From positions 372,001 through 436,000 of the forward strand of contig NZ_MOAL01000004.1 in assembly GCF_003731765.1 (NCBI RefSeq): 64,000 bases of DNA, read 5' to 3'. Of the stretch, positions 37,980 to 51,613 are shown piece after piece (position 1 is the first letter of the stretch; the number at the start of each line of letters is the position of its first letter). The notes beneath the pieces are model-generated. The model did no database searches and was not told the origin of the DNA. It saw nothing but the letters and a program-made list of their open reading frames with translations. The DNA is from Pseudomonas chlororaphis. Lineage in GTDB: Bacteria; Pseudomonadota; Gammaproteobacteria; Pseudomonadales; Pseudomonadaceae. The position numbers and the translations under genes are program-made.

Positions 37980-38200
37980 GGCCGAATGCTCCTTGTCACA
38001 GGCTCTTGGGATTGAGCGTCATCAGGTGGGTTGTCGGTGGCGTCCGGCAAGGGATCGTCGGCGAACGGTAGCAGGCGTGCCTGGGCGAACTCGGGGTTGC
38101 GCTTGGCGTTGAAGACCCAGATCGACAGGCCGACAAAGGCGATCATCACCACCAGGGTGCCCAGGCCGCGGATCATTCCGCTATCGAGTGCAAAAGCCAT
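37976..38200 (-). CDS. ccoQ2: cbb3 oxidase small subunit CcoQ, copy 2
   Basis: A 74-residue single-helix protein ([20 protein letters not shown]) with a longer tail than copy 1, ending in a Pro/Asp/Gln-rich stretch. It overlaps ccoP2 by ATGA and starts three bases after ccoO2. Confidence 0.9.
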   Translation of the reverse strand: MAFALDSGMIRGLGTLVVMIAFVGLSIWVFNAKRNPEFAQARLLPFADDPLPDATDNPPDDAQSQEPVTRSIRP

Positions 38201-38203
38201 GGC

Positions 38204-38812
38204 TCACCTCTTGCTCTTGATGGCAGTGCCAAGCACTTGCAGGTAGGCCACCAGAGCGTCCATTTCGGTCTTGCCCTTGAGGGAGGCCGTGGCGCCGGCG
38301 ATGTCGTCGTCGGTGTAAGGCACGCCCAGGGTGCGCATGGTGCGCAGCTTGGTCTCGGTGTGGCTGCTGTCCACGGCCTGGGTGACCAGCCAGGGATAGG
38401 CCGGCATCTTCGACTCGGGCACCACGTTGCGCGGGTTGTACAAGTGCGCGCGATGCCAGTCATCGGAGTAACGCGCGCCGACCCGGGCCAGGTCCGGACC
38501 GGTACGCTTGGAGCCCCAGAGGAACGGGTGATCCCAGACGCTTTCACCGGCCACCGAGTAGTGGCCATAACGCTCGGTTTCAGCACGGAACGGACGGATC
38601 ATCTGTGAGTGACAGCCGACACAGCCTTCGCGGATGTAGATGTCGCGGCCTTCCAGTTGCAGCGCGGTGTAGGGCTTCATGCCTTCCACCGGCTTGTTGG
38701 TGACGTCCTGGAAGAACAGCGGGACGATTTGGGTCAGGCCGCCGATGCTGACGGCGAAGACCATCAGCAGCATCAACAGGCCGACGTTTTTCTCGATTAC
38801 TTCGTGTTTCAT
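38204..38812 (-). CDS. ccoO2: cbb3 oxidase mono-haem subunit CcoO, copy 2
   Basis: A 202-residue mono-haem cytochrome c, paralogue of CcoO1. It starts [20 protein letters not shown] and has the haem site [20 protein letters not shown]. The region around [20 protein letters not shown] and [20 protein letters not shown] is nearly identical to copy 1. The longer in-frame reading upstream runs into ccoN2 and is not needed. It starts ten bases after ccoN2 ends. Confidence 0.96.
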   Translation of the reverse strand: MKHEVIEKNVGLLMLLMVFAVSIGGLTQIVPLFFQDVTNKPVEGMKPYTALQLEGRDIYIREGCVGCHSQMIRPFRAETERYGHYSVAGESVWDHPFLWGSKRTGPDLARVGARYSDDWHRAHLYNPRNVVPESKMPAYPWLVTQAVDSSHTETKLRTMRTLGVPYTDDDIAGATASLKGKTEMDALVAYLQVLGTAIKSKR

Positions 38813-38822
38813 GGCGGACTCC

Positions 38823-40247
38823 TCAGGCCATCTGCGCCGCGGCGGCGACTTCGGCAGGCTGGGCTGCACGTACGGTGCGCCAGGTGTTGTAGGCCATCAG
38901 CAACATGCCGCTGAGGAAGATGGCCCCGCCTACCAGCCGCACGATGAAGCCAGGGTGGCTGGCCACCAGGGTTTCGACGAAGGAGTAGGTCAAGGTGCCG
39001 TCTTCGTTGACTGCGCGCCACATCAGGCCCTGGGCGATGCCGTTGACCCACATCGAGGCGATGTAGAGCACGGTGCCGATGGTGGCGAGCCAGAAGTGCG
39101 CGTTGATCAGGCCAATGCTGTGCATCTGCTCGCGACCGAAGACTTTCGGGATCATGTGGTACAAGGCGCCGATGGAGATCATCGCAACCCAGCCCAGGGC
39201 CCCGGCGTGTACGTGGCCGATGGTCCAGTCGGTGTAGTGGGAGAGGGCGTTGACGGTCTTGATTGCCATCATCGGACCTTCGAAGGTCGACATGCCGTAG
39301 AACGCCAGGGACACCACCAGGAAGCGCAGGATCGGGTCGCTGCGCAACTTATGCCAGGCGCCCGAGAGGGTCATCATGCCGTTGATCATGCCGCCCCAGC
39401 TTGGCGCCAGGAGGATCAGCGACATCACCATGCCCAGCGACTGCGCCCAGTCCGGCAGCGCGGTGTAGTGCAGGTGGTGCGGGCCGGCCCAGATGTACAG
39501 GGTGATCAGCGCCCAGAAGTGCACGATGGACAGGCGATAGGAGTACACCGGGCGCTCGGCCTGCTTGGGCACGAAGTAGTACATCATCCCCAGGAAGCCC
39601 GCAGTGAGGAAGAAGCCCACGGCGTTGTGGCCATACCACCACTGGACCATGGCGTCAGTCGCCCCGGCATACACCGAGTAGGACTTGGTCAGGCTCACTG
39701 GCAGTTCCAGGTTGTTGACGATGTGCAGGATGGCCACGGTGATGATGAAGCCGCCGAAGAACCAGTTGCCCACGTAGATATGCTTGGTGTTGCGCTTCAT
39801 GATCGTGCCGAAGAACACCACGGCATAGGCGACCCAGACGATGGTGATCAGGATGTCGATCGGCCATTCCAGCTCGGCGTATTCCTTGGAGCTGGTGTAG
39901 CCCAGCGGCAGGCTGATGGCCGCTAGCAGGATCACCAGTTGCCAGCCCCAGAAGCAGAACGCGGCGATTTTCGGCGCGAACAGCTGGGTCTGGCAGGTGC
40001 GTTGCACCGAGTAGAAGGAGCTGGCAAAGAGTGCGCAGCCGCCGAAGGCGAAGATCACCGCGTTGGTGTGCAGCGGGCGCAGACGGCCGAAGCTGGTCCA
40101 CGGCAAGTCGAAGTTGAGTTCAGGCCAGACCAACTGGGCAGCGAGAAAAACCCCGAGCCCCATGCCGACGATGCCCCACACCACCGTCATAATGGCGAAT
40201 TGGCGGACCACCTTGTAGTTGTAGGCGGTACTGATAGAAGTGTTCAT
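38823..40247 (-). CDS. ccoN2: cbb3 oxidase catalytic subunit CcoN, copy 2
   Basis: A 474-residue haem-copper oxidase core, paralogue of CcoN1, beginning [20 protein letters not shown]. Metal-site histidines lie in [20 protein letters not shown] and [20 protein letters not shown]. It heads ccoN2O2Q2P2. A near-perfect Anr box 125 bases upstream indicates low-oxygen induction, as known for the second operon in P. aeruginosa. An upstream open frame (to about 40817) is antisense to the hydrolase gene and was not used. Confidence 0.97.
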   Translation of the reverse strand: MNTSISTAYNYKVVRQFAIMTVVWGIVGMGLGVFLAAQLVWPELNFDLPWTSFGRLRPLHTNAVIFAFGGCALFASSFYSVQRTCQTQLFAPKIAAFCFWGWQLVILLAAISLPLGYTSSKEYAELEWPIDILITIVWVAYAVVFFGTIMKRNTKHIYVGNWFFGGFIITVAILHIVNNLELPVSLTKSYSVYAGATDAMVQWWYGHNAVGFFLTAGFLGMMYYFVPKQAERPVYSYRLSIVHFWALITLYIWAGPHHLHYTALPDWAQSLGMVMSLILLAPSWGGMINGMMTLSGAWHKLRSDPILRFLVVSLAFYGMSTFEGPMMAIKTVNALSHYTDWTIGHVHAGALGWVAMISIGALYHMIPKVFGREQMHSIGLINAHFWLATIGTVLYIASMWVNGIAQGLMWRAVNEDGTLTYSFVETLVASHPGFIVRLVGGAIFLSGMLLMAYNTWRTVRAAQPAEVAAAAQMA

Positions 40248-40346
40248 GGTTCCCCATCCACGGTTCAGCTGAAGTGAAAGCGACTGCGCACGGCAAGGCG
40301 CGCTCACTTCTTCTGGAGTTATAGGCAGACTAAAAGCGAGGCAAGC

Positions 40347-41042
40347 ATGGACAAAGAGCACAAGGCCAGTATTGACGGGGATCAATGGGGGCAGTGCGTT
40401 GCGGAACGGGGCTGGTTGTGGGATGTCGCGCCGCCGGCAGCGGGTGCTGTGCCGCTGACCCTGATCCTGGCCCACGGTGCCGGCGCGCCGATGGACAGCG
40501 GGTTTATGAATGACATGGCTGTGCGCCTTGCGGAGCAGGGCGTGAGCGTTTTGCGTTTCGAGTTTCCCTACATGGCGCAGCGGCGTATCGACGGTGGCAA
40601 GCGCCCGCCCAACCCGGCCCCCAAGCTGCTGGAATGCTGGCGCGAGGTGTATGCCCAGGTGCGACCTCATGTCGCTGGGCGCCTGGCCATCGGCGGCAAG
40701 TCCATGGGCGGGCGCATGGCCAGTTTGCTGGCCGATGAGCTGGGGGCCGATGCTTTGGTTTGCCTGGGCTATCCCTTCTATGCCGTGGGCAAGCCGGAGA
40801 AGCCGCGAGTGGCGCACCTGGCCGAGCTGGCTACGCCGACCCTGATCGTGCAGGGCGAGCGTGATGCCCTGGGCAACCGAGAAGCCGTGCAGGCCTACTC
40901 ACTGGCGCCGAGTATCGAGCTGCACTGGCTGACGGCGGCCGATCATGACCTCAAGCCCCTGAAGGCCTCCGGGTACAGCCATGAGCAGCACCTGGCGTCC
41001 ACGGCGGCCAAGGTTGCCGAATTCCTGAGGGCTGTGCGCTGA
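40347..41042 (+). CDS. Alpha/beta hydrolase family protein (Tex30/KANSL3-like)
   Basis: A 231-residue alpha/beta-fold protein. [20 protein letters not shown] is a typical first strand-loop, [20 protein letters not shown] holds the nucleophile elbow (GGKSMGG), and [20 protein letters not shown] precedes the acid, with a late His in [11 protein letters not shown]. The substrate is unknown. It is divergent from ccoN2. The Anr box of ccoN2 falls inside its first codons, so the true start could be later, although the ATG used here gives a sensible N-terminus. A bidirectional terminator follows. Confidence 0.8.
   Translation: MDKEHKASIDGDQWGQCVAERGWLWDVAPPAAGAVPLTLILAHGAGAPMDSGFMNDMAVRLAEQGVSVLRFEFPYMAQRRIDGGKRPPNPAPKLLECWREVYAQVRPHVAGRLAIGGKSMGGRMASLLADELGADALVCLGYPFYAVGKPEKPRVAHLAELATPTLIVQGERDALGNREAVQAYSLAPSIELHWLTAADHDLKPLKASGYSHEQHLASTAAKVAEFLRAVR
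40372..40385 (-). promoter_or_regulatory. Anr box for ccoN2, within the start of the divergent hydrolase gene
   Basis: TTGATCCCCGTCAA on the minus strand (TTGACGGGGATCAA on the plus), one base from the TTGAT-N4-ATCAA ideal. It is centred 132 bases before ccoN2. It overlaps codons 9-13 of the hydrolase as annotated. Confidence 0.75.
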
Positions 41043-41171
41043 GCGGCGTGGGGTCTTTTTCGTAGGCGCGGGCCTGGATGACGAATCCGCTGTTCGAGCC
41101 CTGAGGTGGGTGAGGTCGGTCGCGTTCGCCACCTCACTCGCTTCTACAGGGGGGAGGCGGCTCGCGGGAAT

Positions 41172-41205
41172 AAAAAAACCGGAAGCGCAGGCTTCCGGTT
41201 TTTTT
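41172..41205. terminator. Bidirectional terminator between hydrolase and aer
   Basis: AACCGGAAGC/GCTTCCGGTT, a 10-bp stem with a 4-base loop, has A-runs on the left and T-runs on the right. It therefore serves both convergent genes. Confidence 0.9.
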
Positions 41206-41221
41206 GTTGCCGGCCCAGGGG

Positions 41222-42787
41222 TCAGCGGTTGAAGCGTTCCACCAGCGAGTACTGGGTGTTGGCGGTGCGGGTCAGTTCTTCACTGAGCAGCGCCGAGTGC
41301 TGAGCCTGTTCCGAGGTCTGGTCCGCCAGTTGGGCGATGGTGCTGATGTTGCGGCTGATCTCCTCGGCCACCGAGCTTTGCTCCTCAGTCGCGGCAGCGA
41401 TCTGGGTGGTCATGTCGGTGATGTTGGCCACGGCCTCGCTGATGCCCACCAGGGCCTGGTCGGCTTCCAGCACCCGAGCCACGCCTTCTTCGGCCTGGCG
41501 ATGACCGGCGTCCATGGTCTGCACGGCGGTGCTGGCGGTCTGCTGCAGTTTGGCGATCAAGGCGTGGATCTGCCCTGTGGACTCACTGGTGCGTTGCGCC
41601 AGTTGCCGCACTTCGTCGGCCACCACGGCAAAACCACGGCCCATTTCCCCGGCCCGAGCGGCTTCGATGGCGGCGTTCAGTGCCAGCAGGTTGGTCTGGT
41701 CGGCAATGCCCTTGATCACGTCAACCACGCCGCCGATCTCATCGCTGTCCTTGGCCAGTTGTGTCACGGTCAGGCCGGTTTCGCCCACCACCACCGACAA
41801 GCGCTGGATGGCTTCACGGGTTTCCCCGGCAATGTCACGGCCGCGCCCGGTCAGGCGGTTGGCCTCCTGGGTGGCATCGGCGGTGCGTTGTACGTGGCTG
41901 GCCACTTCCTGGGTAGTGGCGGCCATTTGATTGACGGCCGTGGCCACTTGCTCGGTCTCGACCCGTTGACGCTCCAGGCCCGTGGAGCTGTTATGGGCCA
42001 GGGTGTCGGATTGCCGTGCTTGTTCGGTGAGGTGCTCGGCAGTGTCCTGCAGGCGTGTCAGGCAGGTTTTCAGACGGGCTTCCTGGCTCAGGATCGACAT
42101 TTCCAGGCGCGCTTGAGCGCCGCGGCTGTCGGTGTACATCTGGGCGATCAGCGGATCGGAGGTGGTCTGCTCAGCCAGGCGCAGCAGGCGCTTGATGCCG
42201 CGCTGCTGCCAACTCAGGCCCAGCAGGCCCAGGGGCACGGACAGGCCGGCGGCGAGGGCGAAACCCCAGTGCGAGTTGAGCCAGACGCCAATCAGGAAGC
42301 TCAGTTGGCTGACCAGGATAAACGGCAGCCAATCCTGCAAAACCGGCAGCCATTTGTCGCGTTTCGGAATCGCCGACTTGCCCTGGTTGATGCGCTGGTA
42401 AAGCGCTTCGGCGCGTCGGATCTGCTCGGCAGTGGGCTTGACCCGCACCGATTCGTAACCGACCACCTGATTGCCGTCGAACACCGGAGTCACATAAGCG
42501 TTGACCCAGTAATGGTCACCACTCTTGCAGCGGTTCTTGACAATGCCCATCCATGGCAAGCCTTGTTTCAATGTGCCCCACATGTGCGCGAACACCGCAG
42601 GTGGCACGTCGGGGTGACGGACCAGGTTGTGCGGTGCGCGAACCAGTTCCTCGCGGGAAAACCCACTGATCTCGACAAATGCATCGTTGCAGTAGGTGAT
42701 CACGCCTTTGGCATCGGTAGTGGAAATCAACCGTTGTTGAGCCGGGAAGGTCCGTTCGCGCTGAGTGACAGGCTGGTTATTACGCAT
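41222..42787 (-). CDS. aer: Aerotaxis receptor Aer, PAS-containing chemoreceptor
   Basis: A 521-residue energy and oxygen taxis receptor. A PAS domain with FAD-binding character occupies residues 1-130 ([20 protein letters not shown] and [18 protein letters not shown]). Two hydrophobic segments at about 165-200 ([20 protein letters not shown], then [18 protein letters not shown]) anchor it in the membrane. The C-terminal methyl-accepting domain has the conserved hairpin [20 protein letters not shown] and [20 protein letters not shown]. It has no periplasmic ligand domain, as expected for Aer. It neighbours the oxidase genes whose activity it is thought to monitor. Confidence 0.93.
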   Translation of the reverse strand: MRNNQPVTQRERTFPAQQRLISTTDAKGVITYCNDAFVEISGFSREELVRAPHNLVRHPDVPPAVFAHMWGTLKQGLPWMGIVKNRCKSGDHYWVNAYVTPVFDGNQVVGYESVRVKPTAEQIRRAEALYQRINQGKSAIPKRDKWLPVLQDWLPFILVSQLSFLIGVWLNSHWGFALAAGLSVPLGLLGLSWQQRGIKRLLRLAEQTTSDPLIAQMYTDSRGAQARLEMSILSQEARLKTCLTRLQDTAEHLTEQARQSDTLAHNSSTGLERQRVETEQVATAVNQMAATTQEVASHVQRTADATQEANRLTGRGRDIAGETREAIQRLSVVVGETGLTVTQLAKDSDEIGGVVDVIKGIADQTNLLALNAAIEAARAGEMGRGFAVVADEVRQLAQRTSESTGQIHALIAKLQQTASTAVQTMDAGHRQAEEGVARVLEADQALVGISEAVANITDMTTQIAAATEEQSSVAEEISRNISTIAQLADQTSEQAQHSALLSEELTRTANTQYSLVERFNR

Positions 42788-43022
42788 GGTTTTTCAATCC
42801 GCAAGGCTTTGAATGGTTGTCGGCCGCGCTGGCTGTTTATTGAAATTATTTTTCCATAATCAGCCGCAGGTCTCATTGGCGGGAAGTGCAGCTTGCAAAG
42901 ATAACGAACAGCGTTTCTCACGCGTTAACGAGGGGCGTAATCATTGAGGTTCTGGCTCAACAGTCAATACTACTGAAGTACTGCTTTGGCCCTGCCGACG
43001 ATGGGGAGTGCGGTCGCTGGGG

Positions 43023-43814
43023 TCAGGTCGCCAGCATCGGGTAGGTGAACAGGGCGAAGTGCAGGAGGTTCAAGCCGACATGAGTGGCGACGGCCGCGCC
43101 CAGGCCGCCGAAACGATAAGCCAGGCCATAACCGACGCCAGCGATGCCGGCCAGCAGCGCCCATGGCCAACCCGCTCCCAGGTGCACCAGGCCGAACAGC
43201 AGGGCCGAGGCTGCCAGTGCCAGGTTCTGGCCGTAGGGCAGGTGTCCCCAGCGCCGGCTCAAGCCGCCCTGGATGTAACCGCGAAACAGCGTCTCCTCTA
43301 CCAGGGTCACCAGGAGCAGATTGTTCAGCAGCCACAGCCAGGCCTGGTCCGGCCATTTCGGCGCCCAGTGGATGATCCCCAGCAGCAGCGCGCCGCCCAG
43401 GGCGCCGACGGCGCACAGAAGCAGGGCCAGCGCCGTGGCGTACAGCGACAGGCGCAGGGAGTTGCGGCCGACAATCCACGGGCAGGCCAGCAGCAGCCAA
43501 AAGCCGATCAGTGGCTTGTCCAGGTTCAGGTACATGGAAAAAGGCACCGCGTCATCCGTCAGGCGCTCGGGTCCGATGCCCCGACCGTTCTCGAATCCAG
43601 GCAGCCAATGCAAAGCCAGGCCCAATGCCAGCAACACGAACAGGCCGTGGCCGAGGTAGCGCAGGTAACGGCGGCGCTGCTGGCGTACGGCGGCCCCGGC
43701 GCTCAGCAGTAACAGCAGCGGAAGGACGGCCTGCCAGCCCAGTTGGCCGTACGTCAGGGCCAGGATGTAGCCACCACTGAGCAGGGCCAGGCATAGCCAG
43801 GGCAATCGGGGCAT
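43023..43814 (-). CDS. CPBP-family intramembrane glutamic endopeptidase-like protein
   Basis: A 263-residue membrane protein with about eight helices. The CPBP/Abi motif TLVEETLFRGYIQGGLSRRW carries the paired Glu residues, and HLGAGWPWALLAGIAGVGYG and THVGLNLLHF carry the histidines needed for the active site. The start MPRLPWLCLALLSGG has an AAGGATTGAAC ribosome site. The substrate is unknown. It lies between aer and acnA as a single gene. Confidence 0.82.
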   Translation of the reverse strand: MPRLPWLCLALLSGGYILALTYGQLGWQAVLPLLLLLSAGAAVRQQRRRYLRYLGHGLFVLLALGLALHWLPGFENGRGIGPERLTDDAVPFSMYLNLDKPLIGFWLLLACPWIVGRNSLRLSLYATALALLLCAVGALGGALLLGIIHWAPKWPDQAWLWLLNNLLLVTLVEETLFRGYIQGGLSRRWGHLPYGQNLALAASALLFGLVHLGAGWPWALLAGIAGVGYGLAYRFGGLGAAVATHVGLNLLHFALFTYPMLAT

Positions 43815-43901
43815 GTTCAATCCTTGGGCAGGGCGCGGTAATGAGCGGGGCGGGCAGGCGGTCTGGGGCGCGCCAGTATATCGACGGGGCAGCCTAACGA
43901 A

Positions 43902-43925
43902 AAACACCGCCCGAAGGCGGTGTTT
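43902..43925 (-). terminator. Intrinsic terminator of acnA
   Basis: AAACACCGCC/GGCGGTGTTT, a 10-bp stem with a 4-base loop followed on the minus strand by T residues, just past the acnA stop. Confidence 0.85.
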
Positions 43926-43941
43926 GGGGTTGCGATGGGGG

Positions 43942-46683
<2,742 letters not shown>

Positions 46684-46885
46684 TGAATGACTCCTTTGGG
46701 CCCGCACGGCTACGGACCTGACGAGACGGACAGAGCTTTTAACCTAGCCCTGTTTGGTACACATGACTAATCACTGGACTCTATGGGCAAGTCCAAGGTT
46801 CCGAACTCGGCTATCATGCGCCGGTTTTCGTGACAGGCTTTGCTACAGGGCAAGTTTGCGCATCGATCGTTGCCCAGGAGATTCC

Positions 46886-47959
46886 ATGAACACCCTCTTT
46901 ATGCATTGCCGCCCCGGTTTCGAAGGCGAAGTCTGTTCCGAGATGGCTGACCACGCCGCGCACCTGAACGTGGCCGGGTACGCCAAGGCCAAGCCGAGCA
47001 GCGCCTGTGCCGAGTTCGTCTGCACCGAGGACGATGGCGCCGAGCGCTTGATGCGCGGCCTGCGCTTCGCTGACCTGATCTTTCCCCGGCAATGGGCCCG
47101 TGGGGGCTTTATCGAGTTGCCGGAAAGCGACCGCATCAGCGTGATCCTTGAACACCTGGCCGGCGTGCCCACCTGCGGCAGCCTGTGGCTGGAGGTGGTG
47201 GACACCAACGACGGCAAAGAGCTGTCGAACTTCTGCAAAAAATTCGAAGGACCGCTGCGCAAGGCCCTGACGGCTGCCGGCAAGCTGGTGGAGGGCTCGG
47301 CCGGGCCGCGCTTGCTGCTGACCTTTAAAAGCGGTCGCGAAGTCTTTGTAGGGCTGGCCGAGGCTGACAATTCGGCGATGTGGCCGATGGGCATTCCCCG
47401 TTTGAAGTTCCCCCGCGAGGCGCCCAGCCGTTCGACCCTGAAGCTGGAAGAGGCCTGGCACCACTTCATTCCCCGCGACCAGTGGGACGAGCGCCTGCAC
47501 GGCGACATGACCGGCGTCGACCTGGGCGCTGCTCCGGGCGGCTGGACCTGGCAACTGGTGAATCGCGGCATGCTGGTGACCGCCATCGACAACGGCCCGA
47601 TGGCCGAGAGCCTGATGGACACCGGGCTGGTCCAGCACCTGATGGCCGATGGCTTCACCTTCAAGCCCAAGCAGCCGGTGGACTGGATGGTCTGCGACAT
47701 CGTCGAGAAGCCGGCGCGCAATGCGGCCCTGCTGGAAACCTGGATCGGCGAGGGCCATTGCCGCGAGGCGGTGGTCAACCTGAAGCTGCCGATGAAGCAG
47801 CGTTACGCTGAGGTCAAGCGCCTGCTTGAACGCATTGAGGACGGTTTCAAGGCGCGAGGCATTCGTGTGGCCATTGGTTGCAAGCAGCTGTATCACGACC
47901 GCGAGGAAGTCACCTGCCACCTGCGCCGCCTGGACCTGAAAAAACCAAAATCCCTTTAG
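46886..47959 (+). CDS. rlmM: 23S rRNA (cytidine-2'-O)-methyltransferase RlmM
   Basis: A 357-residue enzyme that 2'-O-methylates C2498 of 23S rRNA. The ATG is preceded by CAGGAG. The N-terminal THUMP-like region is MNTLFMHCRPGFEGEVCSEM, and the C-terminal Rossmann-type methyltransferase shows GVDLGAAPGGWTWQLVNRGM with the SAM loop. WMVCDIVEKPARNAALLETW and AVVNLKLPMKQRYAEVKRLL provide the catalytic Asp and Lys region. It is divergent from acnA. Confidence 0.94.
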   Translation: MNTLFMHCRPGFEGEVCSEMADHAAHLNVAGYAKAKPSSACAEFVCTEDDGAERLMRGLRFADLIFPRQWARGGFIELPESDRISVILEHLAGVPTCGSLWLEVVDTNDGKELSNFCKKFEGPLRKALTAAGKLVEGSAGPRLLLTFKSGREVFVGLAEADNSAMWPMGIPRLKFPREAPSRSTLKLEEAWHHFIPRDQWDERLHGDMTGVDLGAAPGGWTWQLVNRGMLVTAIDNGPMAESLMDTGLVQHLMADGFTFKPKQPVDWMVCDIVEKPARNAALLETWIGEGHCREAVVNLKLPMKQRYAEVKRLLERIEDGFKARGIRVAIGCKQLYHDREEVTCHLRRLDLKKPKSL

Positions 47960-48103
47960 GCGTCTGCTTGCCGGCGACAAGTCTTGTGTGGCGTCGAGGG
48001 CGCCATCGCTGGCGAGCTAGCGTCTACATAGGCTGGCGGTGTTGCAACAGATGACCGGATGGCGCCATTGCGCGACAATGCCCGCCAGTTTCAGGAGTGA
48101 GTT

Positions 48104-48355
48104 ATGAGCCAAATCATTGATACGCCGGTTGACGGCACCCTTGACGCCACGGGCCTCAATTGTCCGGAGCCGGTGATGATGCTGCACCAGCACATCCGTG
48201 ACCTGCCGGCGGGCGGGCTGTTGAAGGTGATCGCCACCGACCCGTCCACCCGCCGCGACATTCCCAAGTTCTGTGTGTTTCTCGATCACGAACTGGTGGC
48301 GCAGCAGGAAGAGGCCGGTACCTACCTGTACTGGATTCGCAAGAAGCTCGCTTAA
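48104..48355 (+). CDS. tusA: Sulfur-carrier protein TusA
   Basis: An 83-residue sulfur relay protein that passes persulfide sulfur for tRNA 2-thiouridine and other uses. The active Cys is in [40 protein letters not shown] is also typical. The stop overlaps the convergent MATE gene by four bases. A ribosome site (CAGGAG) precedes the ATG. Confidence 0.94.
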   Translation: MSQIIDTPVDGTLDATGLNCPEPVMMLHQHIRDLPAGGLLKVIATDPSTRRDIPKFCVFLDHELVAQQEEAGTYLYWIRKKLA

Positions 48356-49761
48356 CCCGCTGTACGGCTGATGCGGATCCGCTTGCGCGCGCTGCGTGTC
48401 AGGCGGATCGACAGCATCAGCGCCGCGCAACTCAAGCCGACAATCAAGCCTTCCCAGAGCCCGCTCGGGCCACTGGCCGGACCGAAATAATCGGTCAACC
48501 CCAGCATGTAACCAACCGGCAAGCCGATGCCCCAGTAGGCAAACAGGGTCAGGATCATGGTCACTCGTGTGTCCTGATAGCCGCGCAAGGCACCCGCTGC
48601 GGTGACCTGGATCGCGTCCGAGAACTGGAACAGCGCCGAATACACGATCAGCATCGACGCCACCTGGATCACCCGCGGATCGGTGGTGTAGATGGTGGCG
48701 ATGGGCTCGCGCAGCAACAACATGACGGAGGCGGAGATGCAGGCATAGGCCAGGGCCGAGCCCATGCCCACGCCGGCGGCGAAACGTGCCTCGCGAGGTT
48801 CGTTGCGCCCCAGGGCCTGGCCGACCCGCACGGTCACGGCCATGCCCAGTGAGTAGGGGATCATGAACACCAGGGAGCTGACGTTGAGGGCGATCTGATG
48901 GCCGGCCACCACGGTGGCGCCGAGGCTGCCGATCAACAGGGCGATGACCGCGAAGATGCTCGACTCGGCGAACACCGCGATGCCGATCGGCAAGCCGATG
49001 CTCAGCAGGCGCTTGATCACCGCCCATTGCGGCCAGTCGAAGTGGCTGAACAGGGCAATGTTGCGATAGGCCGGGGCCCAGCGGGTCCAGCAGGCCATGC
49101 CCAGGAGCATCGCCCACATCACGATGGCGGTGGCCCAGCCACAGCCCACGCCGCCCATGGCCGGTACGCCGAAGTGGCCGTAGATGAACACGTAGTTGAT
49201 GGGGATGTTCAGCGCCAGGCCGCAAAGGCCCATGACCATGCTGGGCCGGGTACGCCCCAGGCCGTCGCTGAAGCAGCGCAGCACGTGATACAGGGCCACC
49301 GCCGGCAGGCCGCTGGCGATGCCGCGCAGGTAGCCCATGCAGGGTTCGATCAACTGTGGGTCGACCTTCATCAGGTGCAGGATCGGCTCGGCGCTGAACA
49401 GCATCAGCGTCGCCATCAAGCCCACCACCAGGGCCAGCCACAGGGCTTGGCGCACGATGGGGGCAATCTCACCGTGGCTGCCGGCGCCAAAGCGCTGGGC
49501 CACTTTCGGCGTGGTGGCCAGCAAGGTGCCGGTCATCAGCAGGAACACCGGAATCCAGATCGAGTTGCCCAGGGCCACGGCCGCCAGGTCACGCGGGCCG
49601 ACGCGGCCGGCCATCACCGCATCGACGAAGCCCATGGCGGTGGTCGCCAGTTGGGCAATCATGATCGGCAGTGCCAGGTTCAGCAGATTGCCGAGCTCGC
49701 GGCGCACCCGGGCCGGGCGATTGAGCGAGGGGGCAGCGAGGTGTTCAGTCACAGAGTTCAC
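48352..49761 (-). CDS. MATE-family multidrug exporter (NorM/PmpM-like)
   Basis: A 469-residue inner-membrane exporter with twelve helices in two related halves, driven by H+ or Na+. The first helix region is [20 protein letters not shown], followed by [20 protein letters not shown]. The second half has [20 protein letters not shown]. It resembles P. aeruginosa PmpM. I chose the GTG at 49761 ([13 protein letters not shown]); a GTG three codons later is also plausible, and neither has a strong ribosome site. It is convergent with tusA and divergent from pdxB. Confidence 0.9.
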   Translation of the reverse strand: MNSVTEHLAAPSLNRPARVRRELGNLLNLALPIMIAQLATTAMGFVDAVMAGRVGPRDLAAVALGNSIWIPVFLLMTGTLLATTPKVAQRFGAGSHGEIAPIVRQALWLALVVGLMATLMLFSAEPILHLMKVDPQLIEPCMGYLRGIASGLPAVALYHVLRCFSDGLGRTRPSMVMGLCGLALNIPINYVFIYGHFGVPAMGGVGCGWATAIVMWAMLLGMACWTRWAPAYRNIALFSHFDWPQWAVIKRLLSIGLPIGIAVFAESSIFAVIALLIGSLGATVVAGHQIALNVSSLVFMIPYSLGMAVTVRVGQALGRNEPREARFAAGVGMGSALAYACISASVMLLLREPIATIYTTDPRVIQVASMLIVYSALFQFSDAIQVTAAGALRGYQDTRVTMILTLFAYWGIGLPVGYMLGLTDYFGPASGPSGLWEGLIVGLSCAALMLSIRLTRSARKRIRISRTAG

Positions 49762-49942
49762 GGAGGCAGGCGTCCCTAGGTGTGTTGCGCAGGACGCGAC
49801 ATTGTACGCGTTGACACCTCGGTCAGGAAAATATCCCGTGTTGTGAATGTGTAAGCGATAAAAAGCACCCTGCGGACAGATCGCGCGCTGGCCCCGAACC
49901 GCTGACAACGCCTACACTGCGGCTCCGCTGAAGGAGCCTGCC

Positions 49943-51088
49943 ATGCTGATTGTTGCCGACGAAAACATCCCCTTGATCGAAGCTTTTTTTGCCGGTTTCG
50001 GCGAGATCCGCCGTTTCCCTGGCCGTAGCATCGATCGCGCCATGGTCCAGGACGCCGATGTGCTGCTGGTGCGCTCTGTGACCCAGGTGGATCGAGCCCT
50101 GCTCGAAGGCAGCAATGTGCGTTTCGTCGGCACCTGCACCATTGGCACCGATCACCTGGACCTCGACTATTTCCAAGAGGCTGGCATCACCTGGTCCAGC
50201 GCGCCGGGCTGCAATGCTCGAGGCGTGGTGGATTACGTGTTGGGCAGTCTGTTGACCCTGGCGGAGATCGAGGGCGCCGACCTCACCCAGCGCACCTATG
50301 GCGTGGTCGGTGCCGGCGAAGTGGGCGGGCGTTTGATCAAGGTCCTGCGTGGCCTGGGTTGGAAGGTGCAGGTCTGCGACCCGGCGCGACAGGCGGCGGA
50401 AGGCGGTGATTATGTCAGCCTGGAACAGTTGATCGAGCAGTGCGATGTGATCAGCCTGCACACGCCGCTGAATAAAGGCGGCGACTCGCCCACCTGGCAT
50501 TTGTTCGACCGGGCCCGTCTGCAGCAACTGCAGCCCGGCACTTGGCTGATCAACGCAGCCCGTGGCCCGGTGGTGGATAACCAGGCCTTGCGCGAGGTGT
50601 TGCTGCAACGCGAAGACCTGCAAGCGGTGTTGGATGTGTTTGAACACGAGCCCAGCGTGGACCGGGCGTTGGTGGACCTGTGCGTCTTGGCCACGCCCCA
50701 TATCGCCGGTTATAGCCTGGATGGCAAGCTGCGTGGCACGGCGCAGATTTACCAGGCCTATTGCGCGTTCGCCGGCCAGGCCGAGCAGGTCAACCTGGAT
50801 CAACTGTTGCCCGCGCCCTGGGTGCCGGAAATCAGCCTTAACGCCAATGCCGATCCGGCTTGGGCGCTGGCCACGGTTTGTCGTGCGGTGTATGACCCGC
50901 GTCGTGACGATGCCGACTTCCGACGTAGCTTAGTGGACGACGTTGCCGAGCAGCGCAGCCGTTTTGACGGGTTGCGCAAGCATTACCCCGAACGGCGGGA
51001 AATTGATGGGCTGAAGGTACGGGTGCACGGCGAGTCGTCGGCATTGCGCCAGATCGTCACCGCCTTGGGTGCCACACTGGAGGGCTGA
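49943..51088 (+). CDS. pdxB: Erythronate-4-phosphate dehydrogenase
   Basis: A 381-residue NAD enzyme of pyridoxal 5'-phosphate synthesis, oxidising 4-phosphoerythronate. The Rossmann motif is [20 protein letters not shown]. The D-hydroxyacid dehydrogenase catalytic residues fall in [20 protein letters not shown] (Arg), [13 protein letters not shown] (Glu) and [19 protein letters not shown] (His). The C-terminal dimerisation domain, about residues 290-381, is typical of PdxB. The ATG has AAGGAG upstream. Confidence 0.95.
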   Translation: MLIVADENIPLIEAFFAGFGEIRRFPGRSIDRAMVQDADVLLVRSVTQVDRALLEGSNVRFVGTCTIGTDHLDLDYFQEAGITWSSAPGCNARGVVDYVLGSLLTLAEIEGADLTQRTYGVVGAGEVGGRLIKVLRGLGWKVQVCDPARQAAEGGDYVSLEQLIEQCDVISLHTPLNKGGDSPTWHLFDRARLQQLQPGTWLINAARGPVVDNQALREVLLQREDLQAVLDVFEHEPSVDRALVDLCVLATPHIAGYSLDGKLRGTAQIYQAYCAFAGQAEQVNLDQLLPAPWVPEISLNANADPAWALATVCRAVYDPRRDDADFRRSLVDDVAEQRSRFDGLRKHYPERREIDGLKVRVHGESSALRQIVTALGATLEG

Positions 51089-51130
51089 GCGCCCGGGCGT
51101 GGTAGGCGTTTGGCTGGCGCGCAGCGGGCA

Positions 51131-51157
51131 TAAAAAACCCGGCAGCCGGTGCCGGGT
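51131..51157 (-). terminator. Intrinsic terminator downstream of small conserved gene
   Basis: ACCCGGCA/TGCCGGGT, an 8-bp stem with a 5-base loop, followed on the minus strand by a T-run (51132-51137). It ends the 51179-51358 gene and may also stop pdxB. Confidence 0.8.
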
Positions 51158-51178
51158 CAAGGGGACTGAGGCGCGGTG

Positions 51179-51358
51179 TCAATCTTGCTTGGCAGGCTTG
51201 ACCAGTCGCTTCTCCAGTTCGCGGCAGGCGTCCTGGATCATGTTTTCAGTGATGGGCACTTCGCGACCCTGGGCGTCGATGATGGCGCAACCCAGAGACT
51301 GCTCGGGTTGGGTGCGGATCACTTGAATCTTGTCGTCGCTGCTGTGTTGCAAGGACAT
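51179..51358 (-). CDS. Small conserved hypothetical protein
   Basis: A 59-residue hydrophilic protein beginning MSLQHSSDDKIQVIRTQPEQ and ending LEKRLVKPAKQD. It has a well-placed ribosome site (GAGGAGACAGGCC before ATG) and its own terminator, so it is probably expressed. There is no signal peptide or membrane helix. The pattern of a beta-rich first half (SLGCAIIDAQGREVPITE) and a helical second half suggests a small folded domain. I do not recognise a family. It is convergent with pdxB. Confidence 0.65.
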   Translation of the reverse strand: MSLQHSSDDKIQVIRTQPEQSLGCAIIDAQGREVPITENMIQDACRELEKRLVKPAKQD

Positions 51359-51613
51359 GGCCTGTCTCCTCATCAGGTTGTGTGCTTACTCTAGGACCGC
51401 CACGTGACCAGGCTGTGACAACCTTCTACAACGCGGGTACGGCAGCTTCACTCCACCAGAAATACGCAGGGGCCGCCAGCCGGACTTTAGACCAATAACC
51501 TCTAGGCTCTAGCGTCAGCGGTCATATCCAAGCTGACTCACAGGCATTTACCAAAGTTCCTGCGCATTGCCCGGTGTAGGCTGGGCGGGGTTTTCCCCCA
51601 GGCGCTTCAATGG

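Noticed and set aside
38823..40817. Extended N-terminus of ccoN2 from 40817
   Set aside because: The extra 190 codons are antisense to the alpha/beta hydrolase and unlike CcoN; the family start [12 protein letters not shown] is at 40247.
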